40,455 nucleotides of DNA from Cyanobacteriota bacterium erpe_2018_sw_21hr_WHONDRS-SW48-000092_B_bin.40 (GCA_030917395.1 JAUPUU010000247.1:1-40455), one strand, 5' to 3'. Counted from the first letter of the stretch, positions 1-8,386 are shown. Notes: a model not told the origin generated them from the letters alone. Numbers and translations: made by a program.

Positions 1-299
1 CCCCAGGTGAAAAGTCTCGCTGCGAAATGCTCGTTGGCGATCTGCGCGACAAGCTCAAAGAAGAAGCCGATCTGGAAACTATCAAGAGCATCATGAACGA
101 ACTCAGAGGAGCTCTCGTTCTATTGCAACAAGCCGCTCACCAGCGTGATGGTGGTGGCGAGGGTGGTGAAGGCGGAGCTGGCTACGAAGGCGGCGGTTAC
201 GAAGGTAACGGCGGCAACGGAGCTGGTTACGAAGGCGGCGGATACCAAGGCTCTGGCGATGATGTCGTCGACGCTGAGTTCCGCGCTTCCGAAGACTAA
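1..299 (+). CDS. dnaK: Chaperone DnaK (Hsp70), C-terminal fragment
   Basis: Only the last ~99 codons are present; the reading frame is open to the left edge (first full codon at base 3), so the start lies outside. The visible part is the end of the helical lid of Hsp70 followed by a Gly/Tyr/Glu-rich disordered tail with repeated GYEGGGY blocks, ending in DDVVDAEF plus a short extension. The DVVDAEF-type terminus is the hallmark of bacterial DnaK and is the DnaJ/GrpE-responsive tail. The protein refolds and holds unfolded cytosolic clients using ATP. The glycine-rich repeat is longer than in Escherichia coli DnaK and resembles tails of cyanobacterial DnaK paralogs. A strong terminator follows directly, so this is the last gene of its transcript. 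Confidence 0.9.
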   Translation, partial: PGEKSRCEMLVGDLRDKLKEEADLETIKSIMNELRGALVLLQQAAHQRDGGGEGGEGGAGYEGGGYEGNGGNGAGYEGGGYQGSGDDVVDAEFRASED

Positions 300-333
300 C
301 CTCTCAGGGTTGTCCGACAGTTGAAGAATATAG

Positions 334-377
334 AACCGCTCCTGCCGTAGATAAATCTACAAGGAGCGGTTTTTTTA
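334..377 (+). terminator. Rho-independent terminator after dnaK
   Basis: A 10-bp perfect stem (AACCGCTCCT with AGGAGCGGTT, 334-343 and 362-371) encloses a second perfect stem (GTAGAT/ATCTAC, 347-352 and 355-360). It is followed by a run of seven T. This is a textbook intrinsic terminator 35 bp downstream of the dnaK stop. Confidence 0.92.
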
Positions 378-478
378 TTGCAGAGTTTCAGCCTTGAGAG
401 TGTCTCTAAGCTTGGAGTGGCGGCACGGTTTGACATCTCTGCTATGCTGAAGATGTGAGCAATCAGGACTATAAAGAG

Positions 479-1732
479 ATGAAGTTACGACAATTTACTC
501 ACCCTTGGGTTATTGCTTTAGCTTGCAGTCTATTTGTACAGAGCGGAGCTTTAGCCCTGAAAGCCAAGACTACCGATACTGCTTCTTCAGGCACGACTGA
601 TAAAGCCGGGGCTTTGAGTGAACAAGCCCTGGAAAAAGACATACTGGTTTTAGAAAATCGCTTTTTCTTTCATCACTATGGTCACGACCCCATTGAAAAG
701 CGGCTTGAGCGCCTGGAGTTATTGACCCTGGGAGCCTCTCAGTATGGAAGCAATAGCGAACGCTTGAGCCATTTGAAGTCTGCCATCGTGCAACGCGACA
801 AGCAGGCTGCGCAGATTATGGCTGACCATAAAGCGGAACAGGCCCGTATTGCTGCAAAGAGCGATGGAGGGGCAAAGACTGGCGCTAAAGCTGAAACTAA
901 TTACCCAGTGCTCTCTACTCTTGAATGGCGCATTTTAAAAAAGACCTACTCAGGCGAGACCATTGATCAGAGGCTAGACCGTCTGGAATCCCAGCTCTTT
1001 GGCATGCCTGCCCAGGCCATGTCATATGTCGACCGCATCGAGCGTTTGAAAAAGACAGCGGGAGTTGGTTCAGAGTCGTTTTCAGCTTCAAGATTTGGTC
1101 CTGGAACTGGATTTAACTCAGGAGCACCTGTTTCACCTGGAACCGCTGGACCTTACACTGCTATTCGCAAAGGTCCGATGCCGCGTGCTGGCTCAGGTTC
1201 TGGTTCAGGTTCATTGTTTGGCAGTCTGACTGAAAATGGTTCGCCATTTGCAGGTTCGCCCTTTGCTGGATCTCCTTTTGCCGGTTCTCCATTTGAAAAT
1301 TTCTCAGAGTTTGATGAGGGCTCTCTGACCGATCGTCTATTGCCCGAAATGCCCGACATGCAAAATTTGACCGATATCGGTAAATTGCGGGAATTTGCCG
1401 CTAGACCTGGTGGCGGTGGATTTTCTGGTCAAGAGATTCATATTCGCATTGGCCCAGACGGTACCACTAGCTCGGTGCGCAACTTCGGACCAGATGGAGT
1501 CACTGGTTCGACCAATAGCTTTGGACCGACTGATAATATTTTTGAACAGCTACAGAAACCAATGTTCGAATTCTTCAAAAACTTTGGCTTTGGGCCTTTT
1601 TCCGGTGGTTCTAGGTCTGGTTCGGTTACACCGCCGTCTTCTTTAAGCCCACCAATAAACGATTTGCCAAATTTAAATAAGCGCCCTACCCGCGAGGAGA
1701 TACCTCCTTACTCCGATCCCAATTCGATTTGA
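479..1732 (+). CDS. Secreted LE-repeat protein with Ser/Gly/Pro-rich tail
   Basis: No known function. The chosen ATG (479) begins a good Sec signal peptide (MKLRQF, then a hydrophobic stretch ending near SGALA) and has CAGGA 10 nt upstream; an in-frame GTG at 455 would add eight residues but has no good ribosome site. Two copies of a ~45-residue motif follow, around residues 57-100 and 148-190, each with an LE start, an aromatic/Tyr position, a DPIEKRLERLE-like core and a closing RL..LK. The C-terminal half is low complexity: (GS)n, then four tandem SPFAG/SPFE units near 1255-1300, then phenylalanine/glycine-rich sequence. It is probably an exported surface or envelope protein. The repeat motif looks like a lineage-specific expanded family; that is inference. 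Confidence 0.75.
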   Translation: MKLRQFTHPWVIALACSLFVQSGALALKAKTTDTASSGTTDKAGALSEQALEKDILVLENRFFFHHYGHDPIEKRLERLELLTLGASQYGSNSERLSHLKSAIVQRDKQAAQIMADHKAEQARIAAKSDGGAKTGAKAETNYPVLSTLEWRILKKTYSGETIDQRLDRLESQLFGMPAQAMSYVDRIERLKKTAGVGSESFSASRFGPGTGFNSGAPVSPGTAGPYTAIRKGPMPRAGSGSGSGSLFGSLTENGSPFAGSPFAGSPFAGSPFENFSEFDEGSLTDRLLPEMPDMQNLTDIGKLREFAARPGGGGFSGQEIHIRIGPDGTTSSVRNFGPDGVTGSTNSFGPTDNIFEQLQKPMFEFFKNFGFGPFSGGSRSGSVTPPSSLSPPINDLPNLNKRPTREEIPPYSDPNSI

Positions 1733-1812
1733 CGTTGATCTTAGAAATGGCTAACATTCAAGGCTGTAAAGTTGACTAAAATAGTCAAGTGCTATTTGGA
1801 GATCCTCTTTAG

Positions 1813-3132
1813 TTGTCTGCCCCTTCAGCCTCCACTACAACGCCGATTAAATCGACTGCAGCCGGGATAGCAGGAACTAAGCTTCATCCTGAGCTTTTGC
1901 CTGGGAAATATTCAGGGCAAGAAAAAGACAAAGGCTCCAAATCTGGCTGGAAGCGTCCAATTAGCTGGGCTCTGGCAATCTTTACTGTGATCAATCTTGG
2001 TCTGGCTCAAGTTTCAAGTATTCAGCAAGAGCGTTCCGCTCGCAGCGCTGGCGGAGATTTCTGGACTAATCCTGCTTTGATAGACTTGGCTATCAAAGAG
2101 TACAAAGAGCAAAAACCGCCAGCCAATGTCGTGCTTTTGGGCTCTTCCCTAATGATGTTTCCTTTCTGGGCCATGGACGCTTCCTTTGACCCAAAGATTG
2201 CCGACATTGCTCATTATCATAAGTCTGTAGCGCTCCAGGCTGTTTTAGAAAAGAACGGCATCAAGAATAGCTCTGTCTTCTCCCTTGCTAGCGCTGGGCA
2301 GATGAGTTCTGATGCTTTTCTCTATGCCAGTGAATTTCTCAAAGGCGACACCAAGCCTGAAGTTGTTGTTTGGGGAATAGCTCCCCGCGACTTTGCTGAC
2401 GATAACGTCAAAAGCCCGATGGCTACGGTTTCGTTTAAACAAATTGTTGATCTGCATAACTTCTCTAGTTATGCCAAAACATTCTTGCCTCGTTTTGAAG
2501 ACAAGGCCGAATTTATTGCTAACCACAGCTGCTTTCTCTATGGGCGCCGTTGGCGCTTCCAGAAAGAAGCCGACCGTACTTTAGAAAAAATCAGTGCTGC
2601 TGTGGCGCGTGTTTTTGTTGGCAAAGCCGCAGATAGTAAAATAAATGCCACTGCTGGCAGTGCGGTGCCTGCACCAATTGCAGCGGCTGCAGCTACAGTT
2701 AGTGCCAATACACCAGACTTATCAATCTCATCTCTGCTTGCCGGAACTGCTGAGCAACGCTGGGAGACCAGCACAAGAGAGTATCGTGGTCGCTATAAAA
2801 ATATTGCTGAGCGTGACTTGAGCGTCCAAATGTCTTGTTTAGACAATACCCTTAAAATTTGTCAGGAGAGAGGAATTAAGGTAGTCCTCGTTAATATGCC
2901 GCTGACCAAGCTCAATCAAGGTTTAATGGCTGATGGCTTCTATCAGCGCTTCAATCAACAAGTGAAAACTCTAGCTAGCGCCTACGGGAAAGATGTTACT
3001 CTGGTAGATATGACCAATCAAAGTCAGTTTCAAGAAAGCGACTTTTGGGATACTGTCCACATGAACCACATTGGCGGCTCTAAATTGATTGGTGGAATAT
3101 TACCGGCCATCCGTAGCTATTTGAACAAGTAA
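1813..3132 (+). CDS. Membrane-anchored SGNH/GDSL-like hydrolase or acyltransferase
   Basis: The start is TTG at 1813 with TGGAGA 10 nt upstream; no better in-frame start is seen. A ~45-residue polar N-terminus precedes one transmembrane helix (about residues 48-66), so the rest should be periplasmic. The SGNH fold is suggested by VVLLGSSLM (block I, nucleophile Ser in GSS, ~111) and by DTVHMN near the C-terminus (Asp413-x-x-His416, the block V Asp/His pair). This layout recalls DltD/AlgX-like proteins that move or remove acyl groups on envelope polymers. No MBOAT acyltransferase partner lies next to it, so the substrate is unknown. An Ala-rich insert (~residues 275-300) is likely a flexible loop. 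The next small gene overlaps its stop codon. Confidence 0.7.
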   Translation: MSAPSASTTTPIKSTAAGIAGTKLHPELLPGKYSGQEKDKGSKSGWKRPISWALAIFTVINLGLAQVSSIQQERSARSAGGDFWTNPALIDLAIKEYKEQKPPANVVLLGSSLMMFPFWAMDASFDPKIADIAHYHKSVALQAVLEKNGIKNSSVFSLASAGQMSSDAFLYASEFLKGDTKPEVVVWGIAPRDFADDNVKSPMATVSFKQIVDLHNFSSYAKTFLPRFEDKAEFIANHSCFLYGRRWRFQKEADRTLEKISAAVARVFVGKAADSKINATAGSAVPAPIAAAAATVSANTPDLSISSLLAGTAEQRWETSTREYRGRYKNIAERDLSVQMSCLDNTLKICQERGIKVVLVNMPLTKLNQGLMADGFYQRFNQQVKTLASAYGKDVTLVDMTNQSQFQESDFWDTVHMNHIGGSKLIGGILPAIRSYLNK

Positions 3133-3341
3133 TGAAGAAAAAAATTCCTTCTATCATTCTCTTCTTCGTCGGCGTATCTTTCTTTTTTGTGGCCAATTAT
3201 TTGTCCACATCCGAGCAAGAAAGCGGTGCTATTGCCGCCCTAACTAATATAATTTTCGGCGCCGGTGGCTGTATCACCATCGTGCTCTCAGTAATTATGT
3301 TTTTCAATACTAAAGATGACGACGATATAGAGTCAGGCTGA
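3132..3341 (+). CDS. Small two-helix membrane protein
   Basis: The 69-residue ORF starts at ATG in the overlap TAATG with the preceding stop, so it is translationally coupled to the SGNH-like gene. It has two hydrophobic segments (about residues 6-24 and 37-58) and an acidic C-terminal tail (DDDDIE). No family recognised. Coupling suggests a partner or accessory subunit of the SGNH-like protein. It ends one base before the convergent cyclophilin gene. Confidence 0.65.
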   Translation: MKKKIPSIILFFVGVSFFFVANYLSTSEQESGAIAALTNIIFGAGGCITIVLSVIMFFNTKDDDDIESG

Positions 3342-3342
3342 G

Positions 3343-4344
3343 CTATTCAGAGGCTGTCATAGCCAAGATGCGATCGCCAATGGCAATGCGCTGCACGACA
3401 TCAAGACCCTGAATGACGCCACCAAATACAGTGTATTGATTGTCGAGCTGTTGCTTCGGTCCAAGAGTAATATAAAACTGACAGCTAGACGAATCGCGGT
3501 TGTTAGGTTTTCTCGCCATGGCCACAACACCGGCGGCGTTGTGCCGAGCGAAGGGCGATACTTCTAGAGGCAGGTAGCGCGGTTGGGTTTGGCCAGGTGG
3601 AATGTAGTCTCCTGTGCCGTTGCCGTTAGGGCAACCACCTTGTACAACAAAGCCTGGCTCGACGCGGTGGAAGGTGAGGCCGTTATAGAAGCCTGATTTG
3701 ACCATTTGTAAAAAGGCCTTGACTGTAGTTGGCGCATGCTGCCGGAACAGGCGCATTACAATTGTGCCCTTGTTGGTCTGTAGTGTGACCACCGGGTCCG
3801 TTTGACCGCCCTGGTTGTTTTGATTCCCTTGGTTATTTTGGCCTTGGGCTGCTAGCTGTTTTTGCAGTGGTGTACCTGCGCCTGGTGGCTGTTGCCCGGG
3901 TTGAAGGAAGGCCGAGGAACCTTGGGGCGGTGCTGCCATTTGTTGACCGGGATAACCTGGATTGGCACCGGCCGCTCCTGGTGGACCCGAGCCTCGACCG
4001 GGAACGCTAGTGCCTGGAGGTAGGCGCAGGCGGTCTGAAGCTTTCATCATAAAAGGATTGGGCTGATTGGGGTTGTTCATGCCCGGAATTGCCCCTGCGC
4101 CCATATTGGCACCCATATTGGTCATGCCTGGGGCTGGAGTGTTGCCCAGGTTGGGGCTGCTGGCTGCCGGAGTCACTGCCGGGTTGTAGCGGGCTGGCAT
4201 TGGTAGCGTAATTTCAGGCGGTACAAAATCAGGGTCTGTCTGATCAGCCAAAGCGGCAGTGGCTGTGCCGCTCAAAAGCAAAACCAAAGCCAGGCTAGAT
4301 AACTGCATTTTGCGAGGTATAGCAAATTGATTTACCAGAGCCAT
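3343..4344 (-). CDS. Secreted cyclophilin-type peptidyl-prolyl cis-trans isomerase
   Basis: ATG start with AAAGG 7 nt upstream. Residues 1-33 form a signal peptide (hydrophobic core LALVLLLSGTATAALA). Residues ~35-180 are a disordered Pro/Gly/Asn/Gln-rich linker. Residues ~184-333 are a complete bacterial cyclophilin: FHRVEPGFVVQGG carries the catalytic Arg, SSCQFYITL the active-site Phe, and the domain closes with YTVFGGVIQGLDVV. It should catalyse proline isomerisation of exported proteins in the periplasm. The long linker is unusual, since most periplasmic cyclophilins have almost none; it may let the enzyme reach through the peptidoglycan or hold it there. The gene converges with the small membrane protein gene one base away, leaving no room for a separate terminator. 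Confidence 0.92.
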   Translation of the reverse strand: MALVNQFAIPRKMQLSSLALVLLLSGTATAALADQTDPDFVPPEITLPMPARYNPAVTPAASSPNLGNTPAPGMTNMGANMGAGAIPGMNNPNQPNPFMMKASDRLRLPPGTSVPGRGSGPPGAAGANPGYPGQQMAAPPQGSSAFLQPGQQPPGAGTPLQKQLAAQGQNNQGNQNNQGGQTDPVVTLQTNKGTIVMRLFRQHAPTTVKAFLQMVKSGFYNGLTFHRVEPGFVVQGGCPNGNGTGDYIPPGQTQPRYLPLEVSPFARHNAAGVVAMARKPNNRDSSSCQFYITLGPKQQLDNQYTVFGGVIQGLDVVQRIAIGDRILAMTASE

Positions 4345-4373
4345 TTATTACCTTTGAATTTGATTTGATTGAA

Positions 4374-5111
4374 TTAGATGTGATAGCGGAAGCTTTTTTC
4401 ATAGCCAAAATCTGTCCAAACGTCTGCGTGGCTATGGGTTTGCAGAAGAGATGCCGGTAAATCTAGAGTAACTGGTCCGTCAAAAGCGCGCTCGACAATG
4501 TTTCGCTTCGCCTCAGAGCTGGCCATGAGTATTATTCTAGCGCTGCAGAGAATAGTTTGCAGTCCCATGGTTATACCCGTATATGGGGTGCTCTCCAGGC
4601 TGCCGAAAGCTTTCTGGTTGGCTATTCTTGTAGATTCGGAAAGCCAGATGCAATGGGTGTAGCTCAGGGCCATGGTGCCTGGTTCGTTGAAGGCAATATG
4701 GCCATTGCCGCCAATACCCAAAACGGTCAAATCAAGCCCGCCGCAGCTTTCAATCAGTAAATCGTAGTCTTCAGTCTGGCTGGGATTTAAGCGATTATCT
4801 AAAGGCAAATTGGTGTGGCTATAGAGGTGCTTTTCTAAAAAAGCCTCAAAAGTATGCTCACGGTTGACATTGAAATAATCATCAAGGGCGAAGCAAAGCA
4901 CCTGTGACCAGTCGATGGCCGGTGCATCGCTGTCGGCGTACTGGCCTTGCCCTGACGACCAGTTGGCCAAGATGTGATAGGTCAACAGTGGTGTGTTTCC
5001 GGTCGGCAGTCCCAGGCAGCACTTTGGTTTAATTCTGATTTGTTCAGCGATGGCATGGGCCACCTTGAGGCTAAGTTGTTCATACGATGCAGGTTGCATA
5101 ATTGGCGCCAA
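4374..5111 (-). CDS. nagB: Glucosamine-6-phosphate deaminase
   Basis: It converts glucosamine-6-phosphate to fructose-6-phosphate and ammonia, the last step of amino-sugar catabolism. Recognisable blocks: LGLPTGNTPLLTYHIL (phosphate/sugar binding, ~33-48), FALDDYF with the Asp pair at ~77-78, LGIGGNGHIAFNEPG (~131-145, with catalytic His138 and Glu143), and a conserved GITMGLQTIL segment. The position of the ring-opening Asp of the E. coli enzyme is Asn here, as is common in Bacillus-type NagB. The length (~245) is normal. The start is uncertain: TTG at 5111 has AGG ~10 nt upstream, while ATG at 5099 would drop four residues and lacks a good ribosome site. No other nag genes lie next to it. 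Confidence 0.9.
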   Translation of the reverse strand: MAPIMQPASYEQLSLKVAHAIAEQIRIKPKCCLGLPTGNTPLLTYHILANWSSGQGQYADSDAPAIDWSQVLCFALDDYFNVNREHTFEAFLEKHLYSHTNLPLDNRLNPSQTEDYDLLIESCGGLDLTVLGIGGNGHIAFNEPGTMALSYTHCIWLSESTRIANQKAFGSLESTPYTGITMGLQTILCSARIILMASSEAKRNIVERAFDGPVTLDLPASLLQTHSHADVWTDFGYEKSFRYHI

Positions 5112-5242
5112 GTCTCAGCCTGTTTTATTATTGAAAAGGTGCGGTAAGTAAATATGCATAGAAGCTTTAGTTTCGGAACAACGCTTCTATAAATGTCGAC
5201 TTGTATTATGTCATCTAGTCGTTTCTTTGAGGCCACTTTAGG

Positions 5243-6175
5243 TTGTATAGCAGAAATAGCCAGACCGCATTGAGCAACAGAGCCAAAGCTCTTGGGCAAT
5301 TTAGTCGTTTCAAAGGGGCGACGGCGATCCTGTCTTTTGTTTCAGCTCTTTCCTTGCTGCTCTCTCCTCTGGCGCCCGAGGCCCATGGCCAAACGCGTAA
5401 GCTCCAAAGAGCTACTTTTCAAAGTTTCTCTAATCCGGGTGGCGGTACGCCTCAATTGCAGCATACCAATGGGCTGCACCTGACCGAGGGCTATGACCGT
5501 GCGCCTGGCACTAATTCGACGGCTTATAATCCCGGCGAGCCCAGTCTCAATATGGGATTAGTGCGTTGGGAAAACAAGAAAATGCCGCTCAAGATTTGGA
5601 TTAGCCCTGGTCTTAAGTTGCCTGAGATGCCCTTTGGTGAATTGCAGAAGGTGCGGCCAGATCAGGTTTATTCAATGCTTTGTCAGCCTGAAGGCTTCTC
5701 TATTTTAGAGAAAGCCCCGCAGTGGACCGATGACACTAACTATCAGGTAGCGACTGGTATTGAGCAATGGCGACAGTTTGAGCGCGAAGGCATTTTTCGC
5801 TTCGGCTTTGTCGATGACCCCAAACAAGCCCAAATACTAGTTTTCTTTGTCGATTCTTTTAAAGACTCGACTAGCCCTGGCGGTATCATGGTTGGTGGCA
5901 ACACTTGCGCCCAGGTTTATCCATATGAGCAAGCCCAGCGCGTAAACATTCAGCAGAAGCCAGTGGTTATTGAGCTTTCCACCCTAGTGGCCTCAACTCG
6001 CGAAAAAATGATTGGTGCCTCTTCCCACGAATTTGGTCATGCCCTGGGAATTAAGGCACACAGCCCCTATCGCGATGATATTATGCATGAAAATAGAGTG
6101 GTCGATCAGCTTTCACCAGCTGACAAAACTACCATTAGAAATCTCTATCGCAGCAAGCCCGCTTATGTCATGTAG
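5243..6175 (+). CDS. Secreted metzincin-like zinc metalloprotease
   Basis: TTG start (5243) with only a weak AGG upstream; ~50 residues precede the end of the signal peptide (hydrophobic stretch ILSFVSALSLLLSPLAP, then cleavage near AHGQ). The C-terminal half is a matrixin-like catalytic domain: HEFGH at 262-266 gives two zinc His and the catalytic Glu, a third His follows in IKAHS (273), and the Met-turn is DIMHE (Met281). The spacing is HExxHxxGxxxH, one residue longer than the animal matrixin motif; I recall the same spacing in cyanobacterial predicted Zn-proteases. It probably degrades or processes extracytoplasmic proteins. Substrate unknown. It converges with the gene at 6201 with only 25 bp between. 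Confidence 0.82.
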   Translation: MYSRNSQTALSNRAKALGQFSRFKGATAILSFVSALSLLLSPLAPEAHGQTRKLQRATFQSFSNPGGGTPQLQHTNGLHLTEGYDRAPGTNSTAYNPGEPSLNMGLVRWENKKMPLKIWISPGLKLPEMPFGELQKVRPDQVYSMLCQPEGFSILEKAPQWTDDTNYQVATGIEQWRQFEREGIFRFGFVDDPKQAQILVFFVDSFKDSTSPGGIMVGGNTCAQVYPYEQAQRVNIQQKPVVIELSTLVASTREKMIGASSHEFGHALGIKAHSPYRDDIMHENRVVDQLSPADKTTIRNLYRSKPAYVM

Positions 6176-6200
6176 CCTGCAGTTTAGATAATTTAGTCGC

Positions 6201-7220
6201 TTAGACTTCTTTTTCTTCTGTAATTACCATGGCTATTTCCATCAATAGCCTCTTCATCTTTGCTAATTCGCCTTGCAATTGTTCAAGCATGACCATGCGT
6301 ACGTTTAAATTGTCGATAGACAACCCTTTCTTTTGAGGCGAAGTGGCTGTAATTACGTCAATTTCTTTAGAGCTTGCTTTGTCAGTGAATGATGGAATGT
6401 TTTTGTCTGAGATCCAGCGGGCTACTAGCTGCTCTTTGCGAGTCTGGCCGGCGCTGTTACCTTCACTGGCTGGTACAGTGTTGAGAAATGACCAGACTGA
6501 TTTAGGATAATCAATATCTTGGTTGATGGGTCGGTCGAAGATCTTGGCCAACATATTGGGCTCACATTCAGACTTTAAGCGCTTGCCGCTATAAGCTTTC
6601 AGTGCGTAGCCTGAAGCGATCGATGGCACGATACCAGCAGCGATACCAACAATGCCCGACTGAATTGCATAGTTAGGATGCAACGGAGAGACTATGGCTA
6701 GTGCTTCGCAAACTGTCCAGAGGGCGCCGTTGAGAATGAAGCTTCCGGCGTTGATACGGGCAACTAGTTTATCTCTCGAGCCTTGCAGTGAAGAGAGCAC
6801 TTCGCTATATAGATTTTGCTCTGCATCTATTTCGGCCAAGACAAAATCGATTTCAAGTGAGGTTCTAATCAGTATGCTCTGGGCCTTTTGTGTCAGCTCA
6901 AGTAACTCTTGTCTATCACTGAGCGATTCTAGAGTATTGCCACCGCTATGCTGGGCTACCCTGGCGCGCAATTCTTGCAGGCGGCTAAGAATTGGTAACA
7001 GATTCAAATTTTGGGCTAATTGAAGGGTATTGGGCGAGACTGTTTTGGCCTCAAGATTTATGCCCGTGCGCAATATTTGCTTTGGTACTTCAACTGAGTT
7101 TGTTTGCGATGTGGGCGGTGCTGCTGCTAATGCTGCCGGTATGGACATTAAGAGTATGCTCTGGGCTACAGCAATTGCAGCTACAAAAGAAACCGCGGTG
7201 AAACGGCGACCTGATTCCAC
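6201..7220 (-). CDS. Secreted protein of unknown function, paralog B
   Basis: The start is taken as GTG at 7220 because GGAGG (7228-7232) is 7 nt upstream; the in-frame TTG at 7226 lies only 1 nt from the GGAGG. An N-terminal signal peptide ends near ALAAA. The body has conserved NLLPILSRLQEL, an acidic helical stretch (FVLAEIDAEQN), two glycine/alanine-rich hydrophobic segments in the middle (around FILNGALW and GIVGIAAGIVPSIASGYAL) that could cross or associate with a membrane, and a C-terminal amphipathic helix ending in MVITEEKEV. It is closely similar along its whole length to the next gene (7349-8386), so the pair is a tandem duplication. No known domain recognised. A perfect 16-bp inverted repeat lies in its leader. 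Confidence 0.75.
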   Translation of the reverse strand: MESGRRFTAVSFVAAIAVAQSILLMSIPAALAAAPPTSQTNSVEVPKQILRTGINLEAKTVSPNTLQLAQNLNLLPILSRLQELRARVAQHSGGNTLESLSDRQELLELTQKAQSILIRTSLEIDFVLAEIDAEQNLYSEVLSSLQGSRDKLVARINAGSFILNGALWTVCEALAIVSPLHPNYAIQSGIVGIAAGIVPSIASGYALKAYSGKRLKSECEPNMLAKIFDRPINQDIDYPKSVWSFLNTVPASEGNSAGQTRKEQLVARWISDKNIPSFTDKASSKEIDVITATSPQKKGLSIDNLNVRMVMLEQLQGELAKMKRLLMEIAMVITEEKEV

Positions 7221-7238
7221 TGGCAAACCTCCAAAAGT

Positions 7239-7278
7239 TATTCAGTCTTTGACTTTTGCATGAGTCAAAGACTGAATA
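7239..7278 (-). repeat. Perfect 16-bp inverted repeat in the leader of paralog B
   Basis: Arms 7239-7254 and 7263-7278 are exact reverse complements with an 8-base loop. The hairpin sits seven bases upstream of the GGAGG ribosome site of the gene ending at 6201, in the 128-bp gap after the upstream paralog's stop. No T-run follows on the minus strand, so a plain terminator is less likely than an mRNA-stabilising, processing or translation-control hairpin, or an operator. Confidence 0.7.
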
Positions 7279-7348
7279 TTATCAAGGTTTCGAGGCTTTT
7301 AGATTGATAAGTCTATAACTATCGCTGTCTGAGTTTGCTTTAACCTGT

Positions 7349-8386
7349 TTAGACTTCTTTTTCGTCTGTAATTACCATGGCTATTTCCATCAGCATTCGC
7401 TTCATCTTTGCCAGCTCTCCTTGTAATTGCTCAAGCATGACCAGGCGAACATTGAGATTGTCTATTGATAGGCCTTTCTTCTGAGAGGCCGAGGCCGTAA
7501 TAATGTCGATTTCTCTTGCGTTTGATTTGTCGGTGAAGGATGGAATATTTTTGTCAGATATCCAACGGGCAACCAGCTGTTCTCTGCGTGTTTTGCCGGA
7601 GCTCTCTGTACCTGTTTCTCCGGCCGGTGTTGTGTTGAGAAAAGCCCATACTGATTTGGGATAGTCTATGTTTTCATTGATTGGGCGATCGAATATTTTG
7701 GCAAGCATGTTGGGATCTGATTCAGAGCGCTTGTGTTTGCCACTGTATACCTTTAGAGCATAACCCGATGCAATAGAAGGTACCAAGCCTGCGCAAATAC
7801 CCACAATTCCAGATTGAATGGCGTAGTTTGGGTGTTGAGGCGTTGGAATCGCTAAGGCACCGTTCACGGCCCAAAGTGCACCGTTTAAAATGAAGCTTCC
7901 TGCATTGAGCCTTGCTACTAACTTATCTCTTGAAGCTTGAAATGACGACAGAACTTCGCTGTAAATGTTTTGCTCTGCGTCAATTTCTGCTAATACAAAG
8001 TCAATTTCTAAAGAGGTGCGGATGATGATATTTTGCGCCTTTTGTGTTAATTGAATTAGTTCTTGCGTGTCTCGTATTGATTCTATGCTGTCGTTAGATT
8101 GCTGTTGCGATGTTTTAGCTTTCAATTCTTGCATGCGGCTTAAAATTGGTAGCAAATTTAAATTTTGGGCAAGCTGAAGCGTATTTGGGGAGACAGTTTT
8201 AGAATCCAGATTGATACCGGTGCGCAGTATCTGCTTTGGTACTTGAACTGAGTTTATCTGTGGGGTTGAGGGAGCGGCCGCGGCGCAGGGCAGCAAGATC
8301 GTTTGATTGGCGACAATTGCGGCCAGTAAACAAATCGTGCTGAGTCTTTTTGTGGTTGCGACTTTACTAGTCTTTCTCGCCCGCAT
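7349..8386 (-). CDS. Secreted protein of unknown function, paralog A
   Basis: The start is taken as ATG 8386 because GGAG (8396-8399) lies 9 nt upstream and it opens directly on a signal peptide (MRARKTSK, then LLAAIVANQTILL); an in-frame ATG at 8413 would add nine residues without a ribosome site. Along its length it matches paralog B: NLLPILSRMQEL, FVLAEIDAEQNIYSEVLSS, two hydrophobic Gly/Ala segments, KRSESDPNMLAKIFDRPIN, and a C-terminal amphipathic helix ending MVITDEKEV. No catalytic motif visible; a structural or membrane-associated envelope protein is the most one can say. Its upstream region holds TTGA promoter half-sites and an 11-bp repeat array, suggesting control by the KdpE-like regulator encoded just upstream. 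Confidence 0.75.
   Translation of the reverse strand: MRARKTSKVATTKRLSTICLLAAIVANQTILLPCAAAAPSTPQINSVQVPKQILRTGINLDSKTVSPNTLQLAQNLNLLPILSRMQELKAKTSQQQSNDSIESIRDTQELIQLTQKAQNIIIRTSLEIDFVLAEIDAEQNIYSEVLSSFQASRDKLVARLNAGSFILNGALWAVNGALAIPTPQHPNYAIQSGIVGICAGLVPSIASGYALKVYSGKHKRSESDPNMLAKIFDRPINENIDYPKSVWAFLNTTPAGETGTESSGKTRREQLVARWISDKNIPSFTDKSNAREIDIITASASQKKGLSIDNLNVRLVMLEQLQGELAKMKRMLMEIAMVITDEKEV

Noticed and set aside
430-448. TTGACA followed by TATGCT before the LE-repeat gene
   Set aside because: The two hexamers are only 7 bp apart, so they cannot form one sigma-70 promoter.
1772-1788. Inverted repeat TTGACT/AGTCAA before the SGNH-like gene
   Set aside because: Only 6 bp of stem and no T-run; too weak to call a terminator or operator.
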